This document shows, in pieces, positions 1 through 11,368 of a DNA stretch of 64,000 bases. Origin of the DNA: Dryomyza anilis. Taxonomy: Eukaryota > Arthropoda > Insecta > Diptera > Dryomyzidae. Location of the stretch: contig OX638130.1 of assembly GCA_951804985.1 (NCBI GenBank), positions 98,391,700 to 98,455,699 on the forward strand, given 5' to 3'. Below the pieces are notes generated by a model that did no database searches, was not told where the DNA came from, and saw nothing but the letters and a program-made list of their open reading frames with translations. The translations under genes and the position numbers were made by a program. How positions within the stretch are numbered: the stretch's first letter is position 1; each line of letters starts with the position of its first letter.

Positions 1-1190
1 AATTTGTGTCAGTTATAGTAACGCGAAAATGGCAAACGAAGTGGAAGTGCTAGAAAATATAATTAAAATTTTTCAAAAACAACCTAGTTGGTCTTTTAAA
101 AAAATTGCCAAGGAGGTAGGGGCTAACCCTAAGACCATTTATCGCGTTATCAACCGCTTTAAGGAAGACCTGAGTATTGATCGGAAGAAAGGTTCTGGTA
201 AAAAAAAGGACCACATGATCGTGAAAAGTCGAAGAAGGTTGTGAATATTTTAAACAAAGATCCAAGCATATCCTGAAGGAAATTGGCGAGAAAGGCGGAT
301 TGCTCAGAATCTTTCGTGCGCAGGACTAAGAAAGAAGCTGGGCTGAAGACAGCTGGGCTGTACAAGGTCCAAAAAGTTCCGGATAGAAATGCCGTCCAGA
401 ATGAAACCGCAAAACCACGAGCTAAAAAGCTGAACCAAGATTTTTTTAAAAAATTCGATTGCTGCATAATGGAGGACGAAACTTATGTTTTAGCGGACTT
501 TTCTCCGAAGCTACCTGGGCATGAATTTTATACAGCCGATTCTCGAGGAAATGTCGCTGAAAAATTCAAATAAAAAAAATGACAAAATTCCCAAAGAAAT
601 TCCTTGTTTGGCAGGCAATTTGCAGTTGTGGAAAAAGGAGCAGCTCATTCGGGACATCGGGTACAATAAATAGCGAAATATATGTGAAGGAATGCTTGCA
701 AAAGAGATTGCTTCCATTTTTACGCCAACATGAAGTGTCCACATTTTTTGGCCTGACCTCGCTTCATGTCACGACAGCAAAACGGCCTTAGAGTGGATCC
801 AACAAAATGCAGTGATTTTGGTGCCTAGAGAAGCCAATCCACCAAACTGTCCAGAACTCAGGCCGATTGAGAGATACTGAGCTTTAGTAAAATGGGAGAT
901 GAAGACAACAAAAAAGTGGCCAAAGACCTTCAAGACTTTAAAAAAAAGTGGTCTTCAGCAGCTGTGACTGTGTCGGACACTACCATTACAACATTAATGG
1001 AAGTAGTTCCGGAAAAATTAAAACTTTTTATTAAAAATATTAACTTCTGGTTTTTTATATTTTTTTTTTTTAAATCTAAAAATAATTTGCAAAATATAAT
1101 ATTTTATTCTATAAAAATTCGATTACTAGATTTCTAGATTTTTTCATTTTTGTAGCGGACAATTTTATTCGACGCAGTCCTTATTAATAT
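1..1190 (+). mobile_element. Tc1/mariner (DD37E-type) DNA transposon remnant
   Basis: A decayed cut-and-paste transposon. It holds a broken transposase reading frame (29 to about 1030) followed by an AT-rich tail. The left end is probably cut by the window edge, because the transposase ATG lies only 28 bases in and no left terminal repeat is visible. The right limit near 1190 is a guess from where transposon-like sequence gives way to AT-rich spacer. No target-site duplication could be checked. Confidence 0.75.
29..1030 (+). pseudogene. broken DD37E-type Tc1/mariner transposase
   Basis: Transposase of the IS630-Tc1-mariner superfamily, no longer functional. It reads from ATG at 29 with a helix-turn-helix DNA-binding start (SFKKIAKEVGANPKTIYRV, about residues 22-40). 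The frame ends at 242-244, resumes at 283, stops at 571-573, and resumes near 579. A further shift is needed near 748, where the second catalytic aspartate lies in a PDLASCH motif. A later in-frame TGA sits just after the PIERY motif near 877. The first aspartate is in MEDET (about 470). By my count the second aspartate and the glutamate of PIER are separated by 37 residues, which fits the DD37E group known from mosquitoes and other insects. At least three frame breaks or stops show that this is a fossil copy. Confidence 0.82.
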
Positions 1191-1519
1191 TATTAAACAA
1201 AATTAAATTAAATACCACAAATTTCTCACATGATTGTTCCACAAAAATGGCACAGCTATTAAATAATACCATGGAAATTAACTTTCCTATACAAAAATTT
1301 GTATATATACAAATGATATTAACAGATTATAAAAACGTATTTCAATAAAAAAAAATATAAATGAATTTACTAATTATTATTATTAAAAATATTAATAGAA
1401 ATAAATTGATTATCATATGGATTTTGTTATACACAGGTTTTTTTTTGTTGTATATTTTCACAGAAGTGGCAACTATGGTTTAAAAAAAAATAAAAATACG
1501 CAATAAAACATAAAAGAGT
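1191..1519. other. AT-rich spacer
   Basis: Very AT-rich sequence with short A and T runs. I see no gene, no inverted repeat of note and no tandem array. Confidence 0.6.
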
Positions 1520-2533
1520 GCCCCTCGCAGAAAACAGCTGTTTTTGCTCATTTCGTTGGGGTTTGTGTATCCAATTCGAAATTCGATTTGTTTATGTTTG
1601 TTGCAGTTGTGTTGTATTTGTTGCTATCTTGTCTTCGGCTGTGTTCGTTCATTTTTCTTCGTCGAAGTGGGGTCGAAATTGAATCGTAGAACTCGAAGCA
1701 CGGACAGTGAAGAATCGAAGCTGCAGAGAGAAAAAGAAGCCAAAACAGCGCTCGACTCGAGCCCCAGCAAAGTTCTGTTCAACTAGTTTTTTCTGTTATT
1801 AATTAGTATTATTATCACATTCTTGTTATTCTGATGGTTGCTGCTGGCTGCTACTGCTCGCCTGCCTGCCTGTTGTTGTCGTGTTGGAATACGAAAAGCA
1901 AAAAGCATTGAATAATAAAAAGAATTAAAAGAAAGAAAAAACAACTGTAAAAATGGCAGAAAAATACTTTGAAAAATAATTAAAAAGTGTAAAACAAAAA
2001 AAAAAAAAATAGATTGCAAAGTGATTGAAGGTGAATTTGAAAACAAAGTCAGCTGTGCGACGTGTGTCAAAATTGTATCGTTTTTCTTCGTCGTGTTAGT
2101 TTTTTTTTCGAGCGATATTGAAATTTCAATTAAATAAAAGTTCTCAACTTGAAATTTTGCGCGTTTGCAATAAAAAAACGGTAAAATTTCTGTATTTTTG
2201 TGAAAATTTTTGGTGAAAAATCGAAGTCGCGTTCGTTGTGTCCGTTAATTTTTGCGATATTTGTTTGCATTCGATTTTGTTCGTGTGCTGGCTGCGTGAA
2301 TTTCTACAAAATTCCTTGGCTCTCATCATCATCATCGATCGGTTATCGTTGCATAAAGAAATTATTGCATTTGCATAGTTGCTGTGGCTGCACTTTGTGT
2401 CGTCGTCTAATTGAATTATTGCGCGACGACAGACAAAGGCAACGCTGTTGCAATCGACGTCGTGCAAAATTGTTGCCTGTTTCTCCAAACAACAACAACA
2501 AACAACAACGTCACTCGGCAAAGCAAACAATTG
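1520..2533 (+). promoter_or_regulatory. candidate promoter and 5' UTR exon (upstream island 1)
   Basis: A more complex, less AT-rich island of about 1 kb. It starts with AACAGCTGTT (1533-1542), matching the CAGCTG E-box type of fly core-promoter motif. An initiator-like TCATTT follows at 1548-1553. The body resembles a fly leader exon, with CAA/CAACAA runs and no long open frame. It ends at a strong splice donor, TTG|GTAAGT, whose GT is 2534-2535. It may be a distal first exon of the YPEL gene about 25 kb downstream, or of another gene outside the window. Promoter and exon status are inferred; the motifs and donor are seen. Confidence 0.45.
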
Positions 2534-3073
2534 GTAAGTTTTACGTTTATTTTTTTTTTATTATATTTTAAAAGACATTTTCATCATTTTTTTTAACAAA
2601 TTCATCATTATTTTCAACGAATTTCATCGCTTTGTTTTGTTTTATTTTTCTGTTGACTTTTGTTATTGGGGCCGTTCTTCTTCTTCTTGTTGTGTATAAC
2701 TTGGCGTCCGTCCATGTGTGTGTTTCATTCCGCGTAGTTGTATTGGTGTGTTTGGCTATTTTGTTATTATTATTCTCGAATTCTACTTTATTCCGTTGCT
2801 TCGCTACGCAGTTCTCTTTGTAGCGAGTGTTGCCACCTAATGCAAAGTTTGTCCAGTACTTGAAATTCGACGGATTTTATCTCTTGATTATTTTTTTTTA
2901 TAAAAATACTTTTTATCGGAACAAATTTACTTTAAAATTCGAAAATCAAAGAAGTTTAGGAAACATTTTCTTTTTCAAAACCAACTCCTATATATTGTTT
3001 ATGGTCGATATTGTCGTATTATATATTATATTAGAAAATTATATATTATATCCGTAAATCCGTAAAAATTGTA
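2534..3073. other. spacer or start of intron
   Basis: T-rich sequence directly after the candidate donor at 2534. It has short open frames only, without recognisable domains. Nothing else is supported. Confidence 0.5.
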
Positions 3074-3380
3074 GCCGCGGTAGCTCAGTGGTTAGTTCGT
3101 TGGACGGCGAGTCGAAAGGCCCCCGGTTCAAGTCTGGACTGGGGCTAACAACATCTTTTCATAGACAAATTTTTCTATACCGCGCTACCTCTCGTCAGTA
3201 AATGGCAAACCTACGAGAGTAAAACCATTGCCTATAAAAAATTCTCACTCGCCGTCCGGATTCGGCAATAAACTGTAGGTCCCATCACTTTGAGTACAAA
3301 TATAACACGTACAGCTCAAAATGGTGAGAGAGCTTGGACGAATTCTATATAGGACTGTAGCGCCAAACTATTATTATTAT
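3074..3380 (+). mobile_element. tRNA-derived SINE, copy 1
   Basis: About 307 bp. The head is tRNA-like, with an internal promoter A box (TAGCTCAGTGGTTAG) and B box (GGTTCAAGTCT). A non-tRNA body follows (ACGAGAGTAAAACCATTG, TAAACTGTAGGTCCCA, AAAATGGTGAGAGAGCT), ending in GCCAAACTATTATTATTAT. The same head, body and ATT/TTA tail recur at 6145, 10872, 16410, 39070 and 60767, which defines a repeat family. A Pol III-transcribed retroposon copied by a LINE partner is the natural reading. Confidence 0.85.
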
Positions 3381-4209
3381 CCGTAAATTATTACTCTAAA
3401 ATTATATAAATTATAAAAAAAAGAAAAAATATATATATTAAAACTGTTACAATATATCCATTGACCATAAAAGAAAAAACTAAACCGACCAAAAGCTAAA
3501 CAAATAACAAACCAAACAATAATTCATGGATATTTTAACAATATTTTGAACCATTTTTTGCGATATAAACATTTCTATGACCCCAGGAAATAACTGAATT
3601 ACTGGACTTTATGACATTGTGAATATGTCATATTCACAATCGGCTTAGTTCTTAAACCGATATTTTAATGTTTACGTAACATTGCTTTGCTGCATACACC
3701 ACTTTTAGTCATACGGAGAAATTACCCATAAAAAAAATAACAAATGAAAAGCTCGTTTTGTGCAACGAAGACTGGTTTAGTAAAAGCAGAATTATTATAA
3801 CTCAAAGGTAGAATCATATTGAAACTAAGGTGCTTATCACACTACATATTTTCATCATATATTTAGGTAGTATTTCAGTTTTTTTAATTATGTTTAAGTC
3901 ATATATTTGAAAAAAAGAGACTTTCATTTTTGAGTGGATATCATATTTTGTATATGGCCTCCTGTAGTATGTTACATATTTTTTATTAATCCAGTATAAC
4001 CAAAATAAGTATTTGTATTAAAAGAACCATTGTTACTTCGATATGGCCTTCTGATTGTATGTGAGGTAGACTCATTTCGTTCTGTTGTTTTCATGATTTT
4101 TAGAGATACACTCATTTGCTCCACGTGAAAGAAAACCCAAAATTTTAAGGCTAGTACAAAGTAAAGTACAAAATAAAAATAAATGAAATAGTCTTGATCT
4201 ATTGTATAA
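3381..4209. other. non-coding spacer
   Basis: AT-rich, with no gene or clear repeat. A local ATGTCATATTCACAAT stretch near 3625 is slightly self-complementary but too short to call. Confidence 0.5.
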
Positions 4210-4472
4210 ACATATCGTCGTTGTAGAACTAAAAGTCACCAAATATAATTTTTTATGAAAATCTTAAATTTCAACTTTGTTGGTTATTCCAAAAAGTAAT
4301 TGATACGTTTTTAAAGTTAAAATACCAATTGATAGATCCACATTTTCTTATGATTTGGTGCAAATATTGAGCTCATTGATCAAAAATTGAAAGATATATA
4401 AAGATTTTTGTAACTGATCAATTGGCATTCGAAATGTAGTTGGTGACTTTTAGTTCTACAACGACGATATGT
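4210..4472. mobile_element. MITE with 32-bp perfect terminal inverted repeats
   Basis: The ends are perfect inverted copies: the left arm 4210-4241 begins ACATATCGTCGTTGTAG, and the right arm 4441-4472 is its exact reverse complement. Total length is about 263 bp with no coding capacity. The perfect ends suggest fairly recent insertion of a non-autonomous DNA transposon. The superfamily is not clear because no convincing target duplication is visible. Confidence 0.78.
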
Positions 4473-5084
4473 GAAAAATCTTACATTTGTGTTTAAAATT
4501 AATCTCGCAATTAATTGCGAACATAAAATATTGTTATCGTATAGATTTTGGTAAGTGGAGCAAACCAATTCTAAGGTGAAGAATTATCGTCTTTAGTTGT
4601 CTATAATTTTTCGGTTCATCGTAACCAGTTCTGTGTGAAATTGTCCATTCGTATTATTTTAATTCTATTTTTATTTGCTGTGATAAATAGTTATTCCGAA
4701 TTTATTCTGTGATTTAAAATTAATTGTGTGTGTGTGTTTTTAACAACATTATTGGTAATTTCTTTCTGTGGAAATAACTCTAAATTTTATGGTAATTTCA
4801 TTGGCATTTAAGTCATAATCTTCAGTCGCACGATACTTTTATGGAACAATCTTCCTGCTTCTATTTTGATATTGACGAGTTTAAAACAAACATCCTTCGA
4901 CACTATTCCATCTTTCCTCTCTCCCAATAACCGATCAACACTGTGCATTGCTTGAATAGGGGGCATCCACTGAACGTTGGTTAATACATATTAAACAAAA
5001 TTAATATTAAAAAAAAATAAACAAATTAAAACTACAAGCCGAAAATACCATGCATGAATTGTGAATTATATTCGGGTACATTTG
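4473..5084. other. non-coding spacer
   Basis: AT-rich, with a short (TG)n run near 4725. No gene is supported. Confidence 0.5.
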
Positions 5085-5412
5085 TAATTTGTTCGGAAAA
5101 GAACTGCCCGAAGAAAAATGGTCAAAGGAATAAATATCTCTCGGAAAAACAGTCCGGAGAATAATTGTCGTAGAAAATAATTGTCCTGGGAAAAATTATC
5201 TTAGAGAGAGATATTGTCTGGGGAAGTACTGATTCTCGAAAAATTGTCGCGAGAAATAATTGCCTTGGAATACAATTTATTATTTTCGAGAAGCATAGTC
5301 CGGGAAAGAATTGTTTCAGGAAAAAATTGTCCGGCAAATAATTGTTTCTGGTAACAATTTTTTTGGGAAACATTGTATAGGAAAGATTTGTCTCGTGGAG
5401 AATTGTCTTGGT
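5085..5412. repeat. degenerate tandem repeat of about 20 bp (AATTGTC..GGAAA)
   Basis: Repeated imperfect units of the form AATAATTGTCCTGGGAAA, roughly 18-22 bp, about 15 copies with many substitutions. Open frames that cross it on the minus strand, such as the ones spanning 5122-5422, come from the repeat and are not genes. Confidence 0.7.
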
Positions 5413-6144
5413 GAGGAATCATTGTTGGTATCGACGTTTTATCATCATCGCAATTAAATATTTGACTAAACTACTACCCTACCTGTCGATGGACAGCTGT
5501 TTGTCAGTCAGTTTGTATTTTAATCACCAATATCTATTTCATGACTTCATGATCGATTTAAATACGAACTTTAATACCTGCTACCTGACTTAATTTGTAA
5601 AATTGCATTAACTTAAATTAAATATCATCGAATTCAATTTTATTGATAGAATGCTGCCTTCCATACATTATTTAACACCTAATAAATAATTAATTATTTA
5701 TACCATTTACAAATTGTTGATTCGCTAGTTTTGCCATTTCGTGCATTTATTACCCTTTTGGCTTCACTCATATTCATGAATACACAACAAACTTAATTTG
5801 CTGAAAAGAAACAAAGCAGAGACTCTGTAAAAACAGAAGAACAATAACAACAACAACCAACCACTAATGTAAATATATATATCTTAACTAAACAACAACA
5901 ATCGCAAAAAAAAACAACAACAACTAGAATTGTCTACAGATTTTTCTTTGTACTACAAAGAGCGAGAATGAGCATTTCAATTTCTGCAGAGAGAAAATTT
6001 AATCATGCACAGGGCTGCCAACTCCCAGTCGTTTGAATTAGTACATAGAATTATGTGGTAAAAATTGACATAGGTCATTTTAATTAATCATCAATTGTTT
6101 TTCTGTCTGTAAAATATAATTTTTTGCCGATTTTATTAGGAACT
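5413..6144. other. non-coding spacer
   Basis: AT-rich, with (CAA)n-like runs at 5845-5925. Nothing coding is recognised. Confidence 0.5.
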
Positions 6145-6450
6145 ATAATAATAATAGTTTGGCACTACAGTCCTATAAGAACTTAGGCCGAGCTCTCTCA
6201 TCATTTTGAGCTGTGCGTGTTATATGTGTACTCAAAGTGGTGGGACCTACAGTTTATTGCCGGATCCGAACGGCAGGTGCGAGTTTTTCATAGCCAATGT
6301 TTTACTCTCGTAGGTTTGCCACTTACTGCCGAGAGGTAGCGCGGTATAGAAAAATGTTTCTATGAAAAGATGTTGTTAGCCCCAGTCCAGGCTTGAACCG
6401 GGGACCCTTCGGCTCACAGTCCAACGCACTAACCACTGAGCTACCGCGGC
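6145..6450 (-). mobile_element. tRNA-derived SINE, copy 2 (reverse)
   Basis: A reverse-strand copy of the family. Read on the minus strand it begins GCCGCGGTAGCTCAGTGG near 6450 and ends in GCCAAACTATTATTATT near 6145. Both Pol III boxes are kept. It is full length, with only scattered substitutions against the other copies. Confidence 0.85.
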
Positions 6451-7473
6451 TACAGGACCTATCGAAGTTTTAAAAATGTGAAAAAGTTTAAACCAATATT
6501 AAACTTTCACAGAAAAACTGGACCTTAGAATGAAAAAAATCAATACTTTGAAGTTGGAGTTATAATAGATGTAACGTCATCAAAACGGGACATAACCTGT
6601 CGATAAATGTGTACATCATATAAATGGTTATAATGAACTTAATGTAACGTACGGGGCCGTAAAGATCCGTAGAATTTGGATTGCTACGTTACGTTCCGTT
6701 CCGGTAACATTTGAGAACGTATGACTATTATAACTCCAGTTTTAATCATAAATAATTTTTACTACCACTTAAGACTACAAAAACAAAAGTTTTTTTATTG
6801 AAGCACAGAGCATATTTGATTGAAATAAGTTGGTAACCCTAGTTTAGCTCCACCATTTAAAACAGCAAATAGTCTGTTTCCTCTGTGATTGTTTATCAAT
6901 GTATGGTTTGTTTCTTCTTCTTTCGCAAGTTCATTATTTATTGCAAAATTTATTATAAAAACAAACACACATCAACATCAACAATGAAAATGTAAATAAG
7001 AAAAAAAAACAGTTTTTTGCAAATATTATTTATATTTATAGTTATTTGCAAATGAAAAGATAAGAAAATGTTACAAAAAAAAGGCAAACTAGATAAGTAA
7101 CTGTAATAAATGTTTATTATACTATGTTTGGTAGGTTGAAGGCCCCCCTCATCATCCACACCAACCGCTGGGCGCCCATTTTTGTGGTGACAAGAGTCAT
7201 TGTGTCTGCTCGCAATACAGATTCGCAGTAATTGTTGCGCTGGTCGCGTCACGTAGTTGGCTGGGAAAGCCAACATCTGTTAGGTGTTGCCAGATTGAGG
7301 ACAGATAAAATATATTAAAAAAAATATATCAAACATATTATGAATATGCACTATTATTTTCTAGTTTCCGTAGCGGATACTGCTCTTCTAACAAAGAACA
7401 AACAAAATAATACGTAACATACTAAAATTTTACAGCTGAACTAAAAAAAAAAATTCTGAATTGTTTCTTCGAA
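6451..7473. other. non-coding spacer
   Basis: AT-rich. A more complex block lies at 7130-7290, within a minus-strand open frame (6953-7276) that has no recognisable domain. No gene call. Confidence 0.45.
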
Positions 7474-7475
7474 TA

Positions 7476-7627
7476 AAGCCTGAATCAATTTTTAATTAAT
7501 TTTAATATCAATCGTGTGATTGCCCAATTTTTGTATAAAGAATTAGGCAATCACACGATTGATATTTAAATTGTATTGAAAATTGATTCAAATGTTGATT
7601 GTTTAATCAAACGTGTGATTCAGGCTT
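7476..7627. mobile_element. small palindromic MITE flanked by TA
   Basis: 152 bp, nearly a full inverted repeat. The ends are AAGCCTGAATCA and its complement, and inner arms share ATCAATCGTGTGATTGCC. TA lies on each side (7474-7475 and 7628-7629), which fits a Tc1/mariner-type non-autonomous element. It would fold into one long hairpin. Confidence 0.75.
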
Positions 7628-7629
7628 TA

Positions 7630-9186
7630 GAAATAAATATTATATTTGTTGTATTTATTCCACATAAATTAATTTATTTTTTGTAGGAATTTGATAATAT
7701 TAATTGTAATAATAATTAAATTTCCATATTTTTAAATTTGTCACAATTTTATTTTGTTCACGGAGCATTATTTTACTATTGCCACGTGCAAAATCATTTA
7801 ATTTATATACATTTTTAGCGACTAGGACCCCCATCGACTCCCTGATTCCATAACAGTAGAATAATAGCATTTCGTAGAAGTTTAAGCAAAATAATTTAAT
7901 TCCTTCCCGTTGAGATAAACATTTTGTTTTTTTTTTTGTTTTTTTTGAAAACTGGATTTCTGGTCAGGGGTAGGGGATGGCAATTTCTGGTGGTTATCGG
8001 CTCCGGATTTTAAGAAATCACATGTCACAAATTCCCAAAAAAATCTCCAACTTTAAATATTTTAGACATTTATTAATAAACAATGGAAGACATCTTGTAA
8101 TGCATGAAATCTGCCGAATAGTTTTGAAGTTGTATGAAATATGAAAACGAAATGTCTTGTTCCATATATCGATTGAACGATTTCAATTTTACATTTTTCG
8201 AACATTGCAAAAGGCCATGTAGAAAACAATTTTTCCTGTTTCCCGCTGATTTCATTCCGATTAACATTTCAAATGTGAATTGCATGTTTTTGGATGATAT
8301 TGTAAAATGTCAATAATCTATTCATACAAAAAGATTTAACTAAACAAATTATGTACATCAGGTGAAAACACGAGCATTTTAATCAAGATCAAAAGTTTCT
8401 GGAGTTATGGGGAATTCTAGCATTTGCACAAAACATTTTTTAGACGATCGAATCGTCTTAATAATTTTAGTTTGGTTCCGTGGTTGTGTGAATGTGTAGG
8501 ACTTTTAATTATTTTAAGTCCTGCACAAATATTTCTACTTTGCGACGGTGCTTCTACCAACTAACAGCGGATTAATTGCAAGAACACGTCATCCGCAAAG
8601 CCACAAAACATGCAGCCCGCTGCATTATTGTCGGATTTAACGTCTGACAAGATTTTCCCTTCCTTGTCTTTGTATTGATGAACTGAGTCGATAATATGAC
8701 AATGAACACATTACTTAGGCAGATTCTGGAACACGAGATCCTTTATCCTTAAGGACATGCCCACTACTGTTTGTCACTTAAATTTATTTTGCTCGTTCAA
8801 ATTGTATGAATAAATATAAAATAAACTCATTTTACCCAAATTTTAATTGAATTTGCTCTATATGAACAGTTCACAATAGACGTTTCGAACATGGATCAGC
8901 AACTCCGTTCGTTTTGCAATTCCAGATTTGACATGAAAACGGACTGTTTGCAAAACATGCCTGTATTATGTTTTCAAAATATTTGGCGGTACGTGTAAAA
9001 TATCGGTAGGCGTAATCGTAACGTTTCAAATCAATTACCATTACCGAATAAATTACAGTTACTTAAAAATATTCCAATACTGTTATCAATTATAGCAACG
9101 TTATTCGTTTCAATTATAATCCCTGCACTTTTATCAATGTTATTTACTTTTATAATATATTTCATCAAACTGTTGTGGTTTTCGAT
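7630..9186. other. non-coding spacer
   Basis: About 1.55 kb with no supported gene. Short open frames near 8073-8316 on both strands have no recognisable features. Composition is less extreme at 8540-8760, but no domain or RNA was found. Confidence 0.45.
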
Positions 9187-9294
9187 ATAATATAAAATTG
9201 CATGTTAAATTATGTGGCAACGCCGGCTCAGTCTATTGACATTGTTCATGCCTTGTCTCGCTCATTGGTTCATTGTTTTGGTTTTAAGGTGAGT
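9187..9294 (+). promoter_or_regulatory. candidate promoter with short first exon (upstream island 2a)
   Basis: A TATAAA box at 9191-9196 precedes an initiator-like TCAGTC at 9228-9233. A strong splice donor AAG|GTGAGT follows, with GT at 9289-9290. This would give a first exon of about 60 nt. The TATA to initiator distance (about 35-39 bp) is somewhat long. Linking it to the YPEL gene is inference. Confidence 0.4.
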
Positions 9295-9429
9295 CTGTGT
9301 TTGTTTGTGTGAGCGCAGCTGACTGACGACGACTGACGAAACCAAAGCACCGCGCACCCCAGCACCAACTTCAGCGCCTACCACCCACCTTTGACGATTC
9401 ATCAACCCCGTCAACATTTCGAAACGTAC

Positions 9430-10040
9430 GTCGTTCATTTCATACGCAGTTTAATGCGAATTAACTAGAGTCAGAGAGTGGCAACACCAAACAAGAAAAT
9501 CCCATGACAGCGATGCGACGCAAATAAAATGAAAAGGCCAAAAGCAAAGAACTTCTAGAAAAGCCAGCCAGCCAGCAGCAGCAGTCACCATAAAAACAAC
9601 AACAACAAAAAAAAAAGGAAAACGCAGAAAAATATTCGAGCATTTCGTCAGTTTGTTTTTTCCGTAGCCCGTTGCTGTTTTCTGCTGCAGACGACGACTG
9701 CAGTGAGTGAATGTTGTTCGCAATTTTTTGTTGCTGTTCTCCATCAACAACTCGAGTCAGTTCAGTTGCTACGGTTTTGTTTCCACAGCAAGCAGCAGCA
9801 GCTACAGTCGTCGTTTGCATTTCTTGTCAAGAGAATCGTTCGTTGTTGTTTGGTTCCGTGTGCTACGCGAATTATTTTTTTTTATTGGAGTTGCACTCAT
9901 TCAGTTAACTCTTAACAAAGTTTGTTATTCAGTTATTAACTAAAACTAGTTGTTAATTTTATGTCGGTCGCAGTAATTATTGCAATTTTTTGTTTGCTGC
10001 CAAGTGTGCTGTTCTGAAAAATGTGTTTAATACTTTGTTG
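9430..10040 (+). promoter_or_regulatory. candidate 5' UTR exon (upstream island 2b)
   Basis: A complex island with CAG/CAA-rich runs, typical of fly 5' leader DNA, ending at a good splice donor TTG|GTAAGA (GT at 10041-10042). Overlapping open frames on both strands (for example 9461-9820 minus and 9703-9943 plus) come from CAG/GTT-type runs and share no known domain. A leader exon is more likely than protein coding. Confidence 0.4.
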
Positions 10041-10871
10041 GTAAGAGTTTGATAGATTTTGGCACTATTTTGATTTGAATAAAATAGACAATTTTAAATC
10101 ATAAAACTGGAAAAACAAATTACATGTGTTTTTCTATAAATGCAAAGACTATTTTGTCGAACAATCGAATACAATATGTATTTTGTACTTTTATTTTTTT
10201 TTAATTTTTGTTTTTTTTTTTATTTTACTGTAAAATTAAGAAATTTTTAACATGCACATTTTTTATATATTTTAAATGATTTTTTGAGATATTTTTTTAT
10301 AATAATATTCTATATTAAATTTTCGTATTTAACTCTTCCATTTTAAAAGTTTTGTGTTTTTTCTTTATTTTTTGTTGTTTTATTTTGTTTATTTTAAACC
10401 AAGAATTCAAACTAAAGAAATAACGATTTAGGGTTTCTCTGTCGTTTCCGTATCGGTTTCAGTTACGGCTTCTGTTTTAAATTTTATAAAGAAATGCTTT
10501 TGGTTTATCGGATCCAATTTACGGGTTCGCTTTTGGATTTTATATTAATTCGACGCGTTACAGTTTAAATTAAATATATATATATGTGTTTTTTTGCTGA
10601 TTTAGAACTCGAATTTCTCAAAAAAAAAAAAAAATTAAAGAAATAAAAAAAAAAATTAAATTAAAAAAAATAATTGATATTTTTTTTTAAATTAAAAAAA
10701 TAACATTTTTAATTATAATCCCATAGTTTTTAAAGGCCTTTTTAAAACCAGTATAAGCCCGGATTTCAATATCAGTTTATTTCGATTTTTTTAGAGAGTT
10801 ACCTAATTTTAACGGAACGTGTTAAAATCGATTTTAATTTCTGATTTTAATAATAATTACTTGTTTTAGTA
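10041..10871. other. AT-rich spacer or intron
   Basis: Long A and T runs, with no gene and no inverted repeat seen. Confidence 0.5.
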
Positions 10872-11179
10872 GTCGCGGTAGCTCAGTGGTTAGTGCGTTG
10901 GACTGCGAGCCGAAAGGTCCTCGGTTCAAGCCTGGACTGGGGCTAACAACATCTTTGCAGAGAAACATTTTTCTATACCGCGCTACCTCTCGTCAGTAAA
11001 TGGCAAACGTACGAGAGTAAAACCATTGCCTATGAAAAGCTCTCACCCGCCGTTCGGATTCGGCAATAAACTGTAGGTCCCACCACTTTGAGTTCAAATA
11101 TAACACGCACAGCTCAAAATGGTGAGAGAGCTAATAATAATAATAGAAGCGCCAAACTATTATTATTATTATTATTATT
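10872..11179 (+). mobile_element. tRNA-derived SINE, copy 3
   Basis: Full-length copy with intact A box (TAGCTCAGTGGTTAG) and B box (GGTTCAAGCCT). The tail is an extended (ATT)n run that continues to about 11179. It lacks part of the body just before the tail: AATAATAATAATAG replaces the usual CGGCCTAAGTTCTT region. Confidence 0.85.
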
Positions 11180-11368
11180 TGTTTTAGTATTTATTTATTT
11201 ATATTAAATGTTTTATTTTATTTATAACAATTTACGAATGTTTTTTAAAAATTATTCATCATGTTATTTTTAGTTAATAATATAGTGAAAGAATAAAGAA
11301 ATAAAATTTAATAAAAAAATAATAAATTTCAAAACTATTTGACACGTAAAAAACTTGAAGTAAATATT

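Noticed and set aside
3074..3145. Possible functional tRNA gene at the SINE heads
   Set aside because: Stems pair imperfectly, the same head is always joined to the SINE body and tail, and no 3' terminator T run follows the head.
9461..9820. Overlapping open frames of 65-119 codons on both strands
   Set aside because: Produced by CAG/GTT-type runs in a leader-like island; no domain, and several frames are open at once.
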